Below are positions 1 through 7,963 of a DNA stretch of 11,285 nucleotides, piece by piece. The position numbers and the translations under genes were made by a program. Every line of letters starts with the position of its first letter. Positions within the stretch are counted from its first letter, which is position 1. The DNA is from Pilatotrama ljubarskyi. Taxonomy: Eukaryota > Basidiomycota > Agaricomycetes > Polyporales > Polyporaceae. Below the pieces are notes generated by a model, which did not search any database, was not told the DNA's origin, and worked only from the letters and a program-made list of their open reading frames with translations. The stretch covers positions 129,554 to 140,838 of the forward strand of contig MU277744.1 of assembly GCA_022385805.1 (NCBI GenBank), given 5' to 3'.

Positions 1-368
1 GAACTATTGGCGCCGGCGTACATTCACTACCTTCGCTGGTGACATAAACGGTGATTTTGAGCCTTATTTTGCCGGAATTCACCACCTGGGTTGAGTGGTA
101 CAAACGTAGTGACTATCCACCATTTTCCGATTGATTTCCGCTGGTGCACAGGAAGCAGTGATTCTCGCCCATTCAATTTAATATTCACCACATAGTAACA
201 TGGTAGCTTCAACTCGGCTTTATTACAGTTACTATTACATAGCGCAGACGTAGCTAGGCACAACACCACTTAGGATTGGAGGTTATGGCAGTGGCCGGGG
301 ATGAGAAAATTTAGATAGGCAGAGTTGCCGATGTAGGCCGAGAGCTATGCTTGCACGGGTAAGCATGC
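1..368. other. Gene-free, relatively AT-rich left edge
   Basis: I see no supportable gene. The minus strand is open over 27-269, but the reading resembles nothing I know and its start is not convincing. Base composition is clearly more AT-rich than the rest of the window. It could be the tail of a gene that starts outside the window, or intergenic DNA. No long repeat or tRNA was seen. Confidence 0.4.
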
Positions 369-731
369 ATGACAGGCCTCCTAGTAGTGGACAATGGAGA
401 GAACAAGCGCAAGGCGGCACGAGAACTCCAGGAGAGCATCAGCAAAGTGCAGGCAAGAGCCAAAGCAAGCATAGAATCATTCAGAGCATACCGAGATGAC
501 AAGGGAGCGCTGATGAGAGACTGCAGAGACGAAGTAGCAGGAGAGCTGGAAGGAGAGCCAGAGAGAGGCAGCGCGATCTTGAATAATGAGGCAGCTAGCG
601 CACTCAGTCTCCCAGGACGTACCCAAGAGACAAGACAATCACAACCGGGAGGGCCTAAGGCGCGCATACGACAGTTTCGACAGTGGGCGCGGAAAGAAGC
701 AGGTGTCGCCACAAGAGGATCCAGGACCTAG
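369..731 (+). CDS. Possible hypothetical protein, charged, helix-prone
   Basis: An ATG-initiated open frame of 120 codons, not recognised. The predicted chain is rich in Glu, Lys, Arg and Ala, with a helix-prone stretch at residues 12-42 that could form a coiled coil; the rest looks disordered and basic. The coding strand is strikingly purine-rich with many A-ending codons, unlike the C-ending codons of the gene at 6083-7963; this style is common in old transposon coding sequence. After the stop at 729-731 the same frame stays open to about 915, so the stop could be removed by a 60-bp intron (GT at 702, AG at 761) or could be a nonsense mutation. No TATA box or homologue supports it. The opposite strand is also open here. 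It may be a chance ORF, a small gene or a retroelement remnant. Confidence 0.25.
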   Translation: MTGLLVVDNGENKRKAARELQESISKVQARAKASIESFRAYRDDKGALMRDCRDEVAGELEGEPERGSAILNNEAASALSLPGRTQETRQSQPGGPKARIRQFRQWARKEAGVATRGSRT

Positions 732-1021
732 GGAGCCGCCGTGAGCACGAACGAGCATCCAGAAGTCGTCGCTGAAGAAAACGTTCAGTCAGGACGTACG
801 CGCGCGGTCACCAGGCAAGCCTCCGTTGCTGCTATTTGGGCATGTTTGGTTCGAAGGGCGAGTTACTCGGGCGCTACAGCGTGTCGAGACCTCGTTGTTA
901 ATCACCACTTATTGCATTGATCTACATGTGGTTATGTTCACTACAAAAAATCAACACCCCCAGTTAACCCCCACTTTGTATGGTGATCGGCGCTTTCCAC
1001 CAGATAAGGTCGTAGCGCCCA

Positions 1022-1780
1022 CCACTTCTGAGGCGCACAGTGGACGACGGTAGCGGAAACCGTGAGACGACGCATGAGCATCTCGCACGCCCTCAGGCTA
1101 CTGACCAGGAGGTAAGCGATGTCGGACAATGGAGCGTCTAGCTGTTCGCTCATACCGCTTCGACACGTATAATCGTACTGATACTGGCCGCTGCGGTGTA
1201 GGATGATCTCTCAGAACAGGTCGAGGGCACAGTCCTGCAGAAGAAGATTCGAGAGCTACCCTCCGTGGACACTTACACGCCAGAAGACGAACATGATCAG
1301 GATGAGAAGAGTCTGCCGGTGAATGGGAGGACCAGCGAAACTCGCGGTGAGACAATGGCTTGAGGTGGGCATGTGCGTAGACCATCGTGGTCCCCGCGTG
1401 CAGCAGCTCCACAATTATGTTGTAGATTACGAGTTAGATATCGTCCGGTGCGTATATGTCGCTTTCGAAGATGCGACCCTGGTATGTGACTCTAGCTTAA
1501 TATCACGCTCGTCTTGTACAAATATATCTTCACTGAGCTCAAGAGACCAGCTGGGAGCGGGATGCAGCTCAGAACGCACCACCAAGGTCTCGCTGGCGAG
1601 CGGGCCACACTAGCGCAGCTCCTCATTCTCGAGGTGGCGCAGGAGAAGATGGCACACAGGTCTCATTATTCAGACAGCTTGCGAGAGCGTCCGATACATG
1701 CAGCGAGCGACAGCGAAACGTGATGCATTAGGGGACTTGTACCTCCTCACCTCGACGACCCAAGAAGACGAGAGGCGTAT
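1022..1780 (+). CDS. Possible spliced gene, boundaries unresolved
   Basis: Not recognised. The best part is two putative exons. One ends at 1111 and is joined through a 90-bp intron (GTAAGC donor at 1112, ACTGATA branch-like site near 1176, TAG acceptor at 1201) to an exon at 1202-1346 encoding 48 residues of acidic, hydrophilic, helix-prone sequence (starting DDLSEQVEG). A GTGAGA donor follows at 1347. Further right, a Leu-rich segment (ATLAQLLILEVAQEK, about 1607-1651) and another open stretch to about 1780 lie in different frames; joining them would need unseen introns or indels. No start codon in the right frame is visible upstream of 1111. The minus strand also has plausible coding readings here (941-1153 and 1098-1412), so strand assignment is uncertain. 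A degraded gene is a fair alternative. Confidence 0.25.
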
Positions 1781-1995
1781 TCGTGCATGAGCGCGAGGGG
1801 AAGGCGAGATCCTAGTACATCAAATGAGTGCCACTGGGCTTGGTGTGTGACCTCCGCAAAATACCGGGTACGCCGCGAGGGGATCGTTTGCCAGGGAGAA
1901 CCGTCGTCCACTGAGAGGTCCATCTCCAAGCCAAATACACGAAGCACTGATGCCAAACGAAGGAGCAGAGGTTCGGTACTGACACCAACATCCAT
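1747..1995 (-). CDS. Possible exon or small ORF, minus strand
   Basis: An 82-codon ATG-initiated minus-strand frame with normal-looking globular composition (Leu-, Val- and aromatic-containing, with both charges). It is not recognised. It could be a downstream exon of the gene at 2078-2560: if that gene's last exon were spliced at the GTGAGC at its stop codon, an acceptor CAG near 1982 would keep the frame. A GTGAGG donor also sits at its own 3' end (1750). Against this, the upstream gene already has a clean stop, and the plus strand is open in the same place. I list it because it is the best coding reading of 1750-1990, not because the gene model is settled. Confidence 0.25.
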   Translation of the reverse strand: MDVGVSTEPLLLRLASVLRVFGLEMDLSVDDGSPWQTIPSRRTRYFAEVTHQAQWHSFDVLGSRLPLALMHEYASRLLGSSR

Positions 1996-2077
1996 TCATA
2001 GCCCGGTCGAAATTTCTCAGCTCACAAGGATTCGGACACGCGGAGCACGGCTAGGTTATTGCATCGAGTGGCAGTGC

Positions 2078-2560
2078 TCACTCAGTGCCAATCAGGACTC
2101 CATCATAGCTAAACTCTTCTTCGCTCAAGTCGCGTCGAGCGTCCGTTATGTCTTGTTCGCCATCCTCGTCCGGCTCGTCCTGTCCTTGCTCCCACCGCTG
2201 TAAGAGGCGGGCACCACTGGCGGCGAAGAGTGCGTTCGCTGGCTCACCGGGGCGTATCGCGAGCGTGCGCTTTAGCATCGCCACTTCCTGGAGGAGAGTT
2301 TCGGTGGTGTTGACAAGGCGGAGGACAACACTGAGGAGCTGGTCAGCGTCCTAGTTCTCTACGAGCACACAAAGGAACATACCGCTTGAGCACTTCGAAC
2401 TCATCTGCCCGGGCCTCGGCGCTTTGTGAGCGAGTTTCGGTCTCGTCGGACACGGATCTGACCGTCCGGGAGGACCTGAGCGTGAGTGGCAACGATCCCG
2501 ATGAAGGCGGAGAACTTACGGCGCCGACGCGGTTTGCAAGTGATCGTCGAGAACGGCCAT
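2078..2560 (-). CDS. Small spliced coiled-coil protein (128 aa), unknown function
   Basis: Not a recognised family. Three exons fit together in frame: 2520-2560 (ATG at 2560, 41 nt), 2383-2475 (93 nt) and 2078-2330 (stop TGA 2078-2080). Introns are 44 bp (GTAAGT...CTCAG) and 52 bp (GTATGT...CTGAC branch...CTCAG), both in phase 2. The protein has a short N-terminal tail, a Ser/Arg/Glu-rich stretch (residues 15-45), an amphipathic helix at about 46-66 with Leu/Val spacing typical of a short coiled coil (VVLRLVNTTETLLQEV), a Pro/Ala-rich linker, then a strongly acidic segment (about 92-120). A TATA box lies 73-79 bp upstream of the ATG. Similar layout, phases and an exon-1 ending containing QTAS are seen in the gene at 3219-3680, suggesting paralogy. 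The last exon could instead be spliced onward at GTGAGC, giving a longer protein. No signal peptide or membrane segment. A small adaptor or oligomerising protein is only a guess. Confidence 0.5.
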
Positions 2561-2632
2561 GGTCCCTTTGCTTCTTCGCAGCGAAGCGGTGATGTGCGTG
2601 GAATTGCGACCGTTCACGAAAATAGCAGCAGC

Positions 2633-2639
2633 CTTTATA
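2633..2639 (-). promoter_or_regulatory. TATA box (TATAAAG) of the 128-aa gene
   Basis: On the minus strand this reads CTATAAAGG. It lies 73-79 bp before the ATG at 2560, leaving room for a 5' UTR of about 45 nt. The spacing matches the TATA box of the neighbouring gene at 3680. Confidence 0.5.
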
Positions 2640-3218
2640 GATGAACCAAAGTGGCGGGCTGCTGCCCACCTAACCCTGTGGGCGTGTGTCCTCTGGTGGG
2701 CGCAGGATCGCAGCGACAGCGATCACAATTGAGGGAGGGATGCCGGCGGCGGCTCGGACGCGCATAATGCACAGCGAGTAAAGAATCTCCGTAATGGAGG
2801 GCGTACCGAAAAGAGGAGAACAATCGTTGGGGCGGTGTCACCGGAAGGGGTGCGCCAATCACCGGGCGATGACGGGTGGTAAAGGTAGGCGTTGTCTCGA
2901 GGATAGGTGGCGAAAGTGGTCGTTCGTTTGTATCGCGAGCATCTGGGGGTCCTTCCGCCGAAGCAGATCGAGTAGGGCCCGGCCATATGAGAGCAGACGA
3001 GACGGTGGAAAATGGCACACGTACTTGCAGGCGGGCGGCGACGACGCTTTAGAGCCTCGATGCACCCGCGTCGCAGACAGCTGTAGAGATAGGGTGAGAA
3101 GCATATATAGCGGACGAAGGATCGTGTATTGGAAGGTGCAGCGGCGCGAAAGAGCGGGATGGGACAAATTCGCAGATGATTTTGTCCGCATAAGCTGAGA
3201 GTACGTTTATTTGGAATG
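2640..3218. other. Spacer between the two small minus-strand genes, ambiguous coding
   Basis: Both strands carry long open frames (minus: 2859-3191 and 2723-3355; plus: 2794-3198), and none resembles a known protein. On the minus strand a disordered Pro/Thr-rich reading (about 2795-2935), flanked by GTACGT and GTACGC donor-like sites, looks somewhat coding-like. A TATATA motif lies at about 3104-3110. I cannot assemble a gene with matching phases, so a third small gene here is possible but unproven. Confidence 0.3.
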
Positions 3219-3680
3219 CTATACATGGAGGAGAGAACGCTTAGATGGTGTGTGGGATCGCGACATTCGTAGCATAGACAGAGAAGATTCTTGAGGCTCT
3301 GGGGCGCAGTGCACCCCCTAGCGATCGCGCAGAAGGGATACCGGACCGGGTACACGCACTAACCACTAGGATTGCCCCGACGGGACTTCTCGAGTTCTTG
3401 CTGGAGCTCGTCGAGTCTCTGAGAGAGTGCGTCGATCGTCCTGCAGGGCGCATTAGCCATCAATTCCGTTCGCGAACATGGAAGGAGCGTACTCATCGAC
3501 TCGAGTGAACTCCTCACAAGTGACGTCCTTCAGTGCGCTCCTGTGGCCCCAGACTGTCAGGCATATGAGACAGGCCCGCGCATGTACGTCAGGTCACTGT
3601 GGCGGCGAAGAGCAAAGCAGCACTCACGACTCCGATGCAGTCTGTTGGTTCTCGGACGGTTGGTTCTCGGATCTGTTCAT
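3219..3680 (-). CDS. Small spliced coiled-coil protein (81 aa), unknown function
   Basis: Not recognised. Four exons join in frame: 3628-3680 (ATG at 3680), 3518-3553, 3364-3440 and 3219-3298 (TAG 3219-3221). Introns are 74 bp (GTGAGT...CTGACAG), 77 bp (GTGAGG...GCTAATG branch...CTGCAG) and 65 bp (GTTAGT...CCCCAG). The protein begins with a polar tail holding a tandem SENQ-x-SENQ repeat (12-bp DNA repeat), then a linker, then a clear 22-residue heptad-like helix (IDALSQRLDELQQELEKSRR, residues 32-51) and a Ser/Arg-rich basic tail. Its first two introns share phase (2,2) with the 128-aa gene downstream, and both first exons end in a QTAS motif just before intron 1, so the two look like diverged tandem duplicates in the same orientation. 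The third intron has only a weak branch site, so the C-terminus is the least certain part. Confidence 0.45.
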
Positions 3681-3763
3681 GATTACTTGAGGACAACAAA
3701 CCGGCGAAGTGGAAAACGAGGTTTGAGTGGGTTGCAGACTCCGTGCAGTGCGGGAGTGACCCG

Positions 3764-3771
3764 GTTATATA
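3764..3771 (-). promoter_or_regulatory. TATA box (TATATAAC) of the 81-aa gene
   Basis: On the minus strand this reads GGTATATAACC, 84-91 bp upstream of the ATG at 3680. Because TATATA is self-complementary it could also serve plus-strand transcription toward the ATGs at 3857 or 3927. Confidence 0.45.
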
Positions 3772-3926
3772 CCTAGACGTCAGGCATGGAGACGATTGAG
3801 GGCTGTCGTGTGCGATGCCGCACCGAGGAGGATCTGAGAGCAACCCGGTGAAGTAGATGTCGCATTCGTGCACGTACAGAGAGGATATGTCGGATAACAC
3901 GCCCCGGGAGGCGTTGGGCACAGACC

Positions 3927-4283
3927 ATGCGCTCACTCAAAGATGGTGGCGGAGAGAGGCGAAGTCTCGGGGCGTGGCGGCAGGATTACCTATTCATGTA
4001 TATGCGAGGCTCGAGCCAGAGCTTTTCTCTTTCGGAGCAGATCGAGCAGATCTGCGGCCGAGGAGGACAAAACGATCAGTATATGAAGAAGGAGGCACGG
4101 ACCTGCAAGCGGGAACGCGTCCAAACGAGACACACGAGCGCGGAGAGCGACGAAAATGAGATGTATAGGACGGATGACGGAGCTCGAGGTGCAACAAAAC
4201 GATATAGAGCGGAATTGAGGGAGTCCGGAGGTGAATACGTCGGCGTACGCGTGATGGTGATTATGATCGTCCTCGCCCGTTAA
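3927..4283 (+). CDS. Possible hypothetical protein convergent with the dynein gene
   Basis: An ATG-initiated frame of 118 codons, not recognised. The predicted chain is mostly hydrophilic with a Gln/Glu-containing helical stretch (SLSEQIEQI, residues 35-43) and ends in a hydrophobic run ([14 protein letters not shown]), a possible membrane-inserted tail. It ends 38 bp from the stop of the oppositely transcribed dynein light chain, so it would cover that gene's 3' UTR. A second ATG-initiated frame (3857-4159) overlaps it. Splice sites and homologues are lacking; it may be a chance ORF in the 3' UTR antisense. Confidence 0.25.
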   Translation: MRSLKDGGGERRSLGAWRQDYLFMYMRGSSQSFSLSEQIEQICGRGGQNDQYMKKEARTCKRERVQTRHTSAESDENEMYRTDDGARGATKRYRAELRESGGEYVGVRVMVIMIVLAR

Positions 4284-4321
4284 ATCTCGCGCCGACCAGC
4301 TATCTCCTGACCGAGGCGAGT

Positions 4322-4757
4322 CTATGACTTCCAGATGAGGATGGCGAGGGTGCCGATGTAGAAGTAGATGAAGTGCTTGGTTTCTGGCGAAGGGACGGGC
4401 GTCAGCAGGATGGAGGGGGGAACGGCTCGCGCGTGGCGACGCGTCCGTCGACGACGACGGCAGAGAAAAAGAGCTGCACTTACCGTGGGTGACGTAGGAG
4501 CCAAAGTTCTTGCCGACGACGACGTGCCAGGTGGGCCCGTGGCGTTTGTCGAACTCCTTCTTGATCTGGGCGGCGATGTCCTTCTCGATGTTGTACTTTT
4601 CGAGTGCGGCGTGGGCGACGTCGACGGCCTCCTGCTGCATGTCCTCGGACATGTCGACGTTCTTGATGATGGCCTTGGGGCCGGAGCCGTTGTCGGGGCC
4701 TGAGCTGCCCTTGGCGAGGGAGTCGGAGGAGGTGGGCGCGTCGACTTTGTCGGACAT
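4322..4757 (-). CDS. Dynein light chain LC8-type (DYNLL), two exons, 111 aa
   Basis: LC8 is a small dimeric hub that binds short linear motifs and is a subunit of cytoplasmic dynein; it acts in the cytosol on microtubules and on many other partners. Exon 1 is 4484-4757 and exon 2 is 4322-4383, joined by a 100-bp intron (GTAAGT...GCTGACG branch...CCAG) that splits the Glu of THETKH. The diagnostic LC8 signature is complete: [15 protein letters not shown] (residues 32-46), [19 protein letters not shown] (52-70), PTWH (75-78), [16 protein letters not shown] and the end ILIWKS. By alignment with the 89-aa animal protein the offset is 23, so the dimerisation His55 is His78 and the phosphorylated Ser88 is the final Ser111. 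The first 23 residues are a Ser/Gly/Pro-rich extension. I chose this ATG because the upstream in-frame reading is interrupted by a likely 5' UTR intron (4771-4861, GTAAGT...CTCAG) whose length would break that frame. Confidence 0.96.
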
Positions 4758-6082
4758 GGCGCGGGATTGGCTGAGGCGCGGGGTGGACGTAGGGGTTGTG
4801 CGATGTGCGGATGGTCGTGGAGATGAGAAGAGGATGTGTAGAGACGATGCGGGGGACTTACGGGGAGACTGGCTGGTTTTGAGATGGGGGAAGGAGAGAG
4901 AGAGGCGGGGACGCCCGTCGAGCTCAGCCTCGCGTCGTCCGCGACCTCGACCACGACGAGGAGCACGACGGAGCAGCGCGTCGTGCACATGCTCGAGAAC
5001 TCTGCTCGGCTTCTTTCCATGCGCTCGCTGCTCGTCCACGCTCTCAGAAGGCTCGCCATCACCGGATTGGCTTTGCACGCCCAATAGACTCGCACTCGCG
5101 CGCCCACGCTCTCGGACTGCTTGGAGGAGGAAGATCTGGCGAGATACGCTGCGTTCTCTCTGCACGTTCTCGCCGGACGAAAGAGGGCAGGTGCGTGTTC
5201 GAGACCATCAACACTCGTGCGCACCTGATCCGCGTACCCCGGCGTGTCCAGCGGAGGGCAGAAGATGCAGAGTCGTTCCGCATGCTGAGGCTGCGTGTCC
5301 CACGCGCAGGCTCTCCGTGATACCTTCCTCCTCTTCGCAGTCCCTATACCTCAACACAGACTGTGCTCCTCCAACGTGCCGGTGTGTGCGCGATGAAACC
5401 ATCGGCGTGTGGACCTACGCATGCCTAGGTGCTGCGAGGTTGAGCGTGGTCCGCCTCGCCTGTCGCGTGTCTGCGGATCCTGGGGCATCATCTGAGCACG
5501 GAGATGGCGTACGAGCTCCTGCCTACCGCGCGCACGCCTTCACTATATAATTTGCACAGTGAGGTAGGGACCCTCCTCACTACTTATTAGCTGTGTATGC
5601 TAGGGAGCCGGCCTGGTGCCTCGCTGACGCTCGATCAGACAGGAGATGCTTCAGTACCCAGAGCCTGCATTTTGTAGTATATTTTGGCATCGTACGCAAT
5701 GGAGGTCACTCTCAACCCATATTCCTCTCGAGTACGCAATGCAGAGAGTGGCGCGAGATGGCCATGGCCCGCGCGCGAGGACAGAGGTCGCGCGTCCACG
5801 TGACGCACGCGTAGGAGCGGGCGTCTGTTGCAGATCGGAGATGCGAACCATTCGAGCGCGTCTCCTCTCGCCGTCTTGCACTCGCACTCGCACTCGCACT
5901 CGCACCTCCGCCGCCGTGTCCTCGCGCTCCGCCCGCGCCCGCCACCTCCGCGTACATCTGTACACCATATTGGAGTAATCCTACCCGCCACGCGCACTAG
6001 CCGCATCTGTCCGTTCTCCGTTCCATGCGCCGCACTGCATACTAACCAACCATCCTCAGCCACCCTATCCACGCTCATCATC
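4758..6082. other. Divergent 5' region between dynein light chain and 626-aa gene
   Basis: No convincing gene. Next to the dynein gene there is a likely 5' UTR intron (4771-4861, minus). At 5544-5550 there is a TATATAA motif on the plus strand, followed by an imperfect inverted repeat at 5559-5580 (GTGAGG...CCTCAC around AGGGACCCT). At 5881-5904 there are four perfect CTCGCA units. Just before the 626-aa gene, an ACTAAC branch-like site (6041-6046) and a CTCAG (6055-6059) suggest that its 5' UTR is spliced. The long open frames here are GC-rich shadows on several strands at once. Confidence 0.5.
5881..5904. repeat. Hexanucleotide microsatellite (CTCGCA)x4
   Basis: Four perfect tandem copies, flanked by a slightly diverged copy on the left. 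It lies in the probable 5' UTR or promoter of the gene at 6083. Confidence 0.85.
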
Positions 6083-7963
6083 ATGAACCATCCCCGCCCC
6101 GCGTCCCCCACCCCCTCGCCCCACCACACACCAGACTCCGCCATGTCTGTCCCGCCCCGCGCACCCAGTCGCGTTGGCTACCGCAGGCCACACCTCGTCC
6201 GCACTAACAGCTCCCGCAACCTCTTCCCCGACTTGGCCCCCATTCAAACCTCTCCCAGGCTCAAGTACGCTTCCGACAGCGACAGCGACGACGACGACGA
6301 CGACCAAGACGGCGCGAAACCGCTCTCCGTCGCCCTTCCCCCGCTCTGCCCTCCGTCTCCCATCTCACCGACTTCCTCCACCTCGAGCTCCTCCCTCGAT
6401 TCGCCCATCTCGTCTTCCGAGGACCTCAACGACTACGAGCACGACCCTGGATGCGACGGCTTCCCGCCTCCTCCGCTGCCGCAATCATCCTACCTCCCTC
6501 CCCCGCCCTCCCAGCCCCCTGCACCCGTCGACAGCCACGCCGGGACCCTCGACGAGTCCGACGCCCCGCCTACTCTCTTCCACCACGGCCTCTCCCGCAG
6601 CGCCTTCCAGACATGCCGCCAGTTCTGGGACCACCGCTTCCACCTCTGGCACGCTTGGAAGCAGCACGTCGACCACCTCGACGCTATCCAGGCAGAGTAC
6701 GCCCGTGATGGGCTCCGCGCCACTCTCCGCTACCCGCCGTCCCCTGCGCTGCCCCGCACGCGCGATACCCCCGGCCAAGGCGCAAATGGTATCATCCCCT
6801 GCCACGCGCAGCAGGACACGGAGCCGCAGCCGCCCTCGGCCCGCCATTCCCGTCTCCAGACCTACAACCCCTACTCCCCCATCTTTCCCCGTCTCGGCGA
6901 CCTTGCGTCCCTGCGCGACCCCTACTGCGACTGGCCCGACAGGGCCTTCATCAACTTTCCGACCTACTCGATCGCCAAGATGCTCTTCCTCAACGACATG
7001 CTCATCCGCGACCAGCAGCGGAGACGCCGCCTGCACCCGGCGGCCGAGCCGCATACACCGCACTCGCCCGAGTCCGTGTATAGCGACGGGCTCGCTAGTC
7101 CGTCCGCCGCCAGCAGCTCTTCCACCGCGACGGACTCTGGCCACGCAGAGTCCGGCGTGGCGCACGACCTCGAGCGCCCTTGGGAGGTCGACTGGCGCGC
7201 CCGCTGGCAAGTCCTCATCGACCGGCAGGCGTACCCGCCCCAGCCCTACCCGCCCGGCTCTCCGCACTGTCCGCCCCACCCCTCCTACGCACCCGGAGAG
7301 GGCCCGCCACACTCACTGACCCCGGTACACAGCTGGTCCGCGCCGTCCCCCATGTCTCCCGTCTTTGCGCCTCCGCCGCCAGCCCCGGAGCAGGAAGGAG
7401 GGCAGAGGGATGAGGAGGAGGAGAGGCCGTTTGCGTGGGACGCGACGGAGGATATTCCGAGCTTGGTCCCGCTTACGAGCCCGCTCACAAAGGTCGAGCT
7501 CGAAGGGGAGGAAAGGCCGAGGACGCCGGTCCGGGGATGGCGCGCGGGAGATGGGGACGGAGACGGGGCGGGAGGGATGATGCCGGCCCCCGCCCCGGTG
7601 GTGAAGCTTCCGACATCCGGACTCAAGCGGGCGAGTGCATCGACGGAACTGTCCGCCTCGTATGACCCTGTGCCGTCCTGTGGGCGCCCCAGGCTCAAGA
7701 GGACGACGCGCGTGGACGAGCTCGCCAGGTCCGTCACAGCGCCGGAGAGCGATAGCCAAGATCACGAGAGCACGGCTCCCGACGCGCTCCGAGAGGAGTT
7801 GCCTCCTCGTCCCGCCTCGCCTGCGCCGATGTTCTACTTCTACGACGAGGAGGAGGAGGAGGAGTCTGGGGACTCGTCGGCGACGTCGTTCGGGGTGGTA
7901 CGCGGGCCGGGGATGGAGGCCTTGGTGAGCGTGAGTGTGAGCGTGCAGCCTGTGTCGTGCTGA
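6083..7963 (+). CDS. Hypothetical 626-aa largely disordered protein
   Basis: A single long exon. The ATG at 6083 is the first in-frame ATG; the frame is open upstream but only from a non-ATG codon. I do not recognise the family. The N-terminus (1-160) is Pro/Ser-rich with an acidic run (DSDSDDDDDDQD, 65-76). Two more ordered, aromatic-rich segments stand out: 174-210 (FQTCRQFWDHRFHLWHAWKQ, His/Trp-rich) and about 260-310 (YNPYSPIFPRLGDLASLRDPYC, then a segment ending FLNDMLIRDQ), followed by WEVDWRARWQVLIDRQAY (367-384). These probably form the conserved core. The rest is low complexity: Ser runs, Pro runs, Glu runs (EEEEEE near 589-594), and a basic patch (RPRLKRTTR, 535-543) that could be a nuclear localisation signal. 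Codon style changes from C-rich before about 7390 to purine-rich after it, following the change in amino acids. A nuclear or regulatory role is a guess. Confidence 0.8.
   Translation: MNHPRPASPTPSPHHTPDSAMSVPPRAPSRVGYRRPHLVRTNSSRNLFPDLAPIQTSPRLKYASDSDSDDDDDDQDGAKPLSVALPPLCPPSPISPTSSTSSSSLDSPISSSEDLNDYEHDPGCDGFPPPPLPQSSYLPPPPSQPPAPVDSHAGTLDESDAPPTLFHHGLSRSAFQTCRQFWDHRFHLWHAWKQHVDHLDAIQAEYARDGLRATLRYPPSPALPRTRDTPGQGANGIIPCHAQQDTEPQPPSARHSRLQTYNPYSPIFPRLGDLASLRDPYCDWPDRAFINFPTYSIAKMLFLNDMLIRDQQRRRRLHPAAEPHTPHSPESVYSDGLASPSAASSSSTATDSGHAESGVAHDLERPWEVDWRARWQVLIDRQAYPPQPYPPGSPHCPPHPSYAPGEGPPHSLTPVHSWSAPSPMSPVFAPPPPAPEQEGGQRDEEEERPFAWDATEDIPSLVPLTSPLTKVELEGEERPRTPVRGWRAGDGDGDGAGGMMPAPAPVVKLPTSGLKRASASTELSASYDPVPSCGRPRLKRTTRVDELARSVTAPESDSQDHESTAPDALREELPPRPASPAPMFYFYDEEEEEESGDSSATSFGVVRGPGMEALVSVSVSVQPVSC

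Noticed and set aside
3219..3460. Alternative start of the 81-aa gene at the ATG at 3460
   Set aside because: It would give a shorter protein without the TATA-spaced first exon; the upstream exons join to the same frame in phase, and this ATG falls within the putative intron 2 near its branch site.
4322..5224. 300-codon minus-strand open frame across the dynein locus
   Set aside because: It overlaps the LC8 exon in another frame and is Pro/Ser/Arg-rich from GC-skewed DNA; the LC8 reading is decisive.
4510..5550. 346-codon plus-strand open frame
   Set aside because: It is antisense to the LC8 exon and its 5' region, with low-complexity Arg/Ser composition and no family resemblance.
5828..6082. 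N-terminal extension of the 626-aa protein to 5828
   Set aside because: The codon at 5828 is TTG, no ATG occurs before 6083 in that frame, and the segment includes the CTCGCA microsatellite and a probable UTR intron.
6485..7312. 275-codon minus-strand frame
   Set aside because: It is antisense to the 626-aa gene, with Gly/Arg/Val-rich composition typical of antisense GC-rich DNA.
6174..7319. 381-codon plus-strand frame inside the 626-aa gene
   Set aside because: It is a shadow frame of Thr/Ser/Pro/Arg runs produced by the C-rich coding strand of the main gene.
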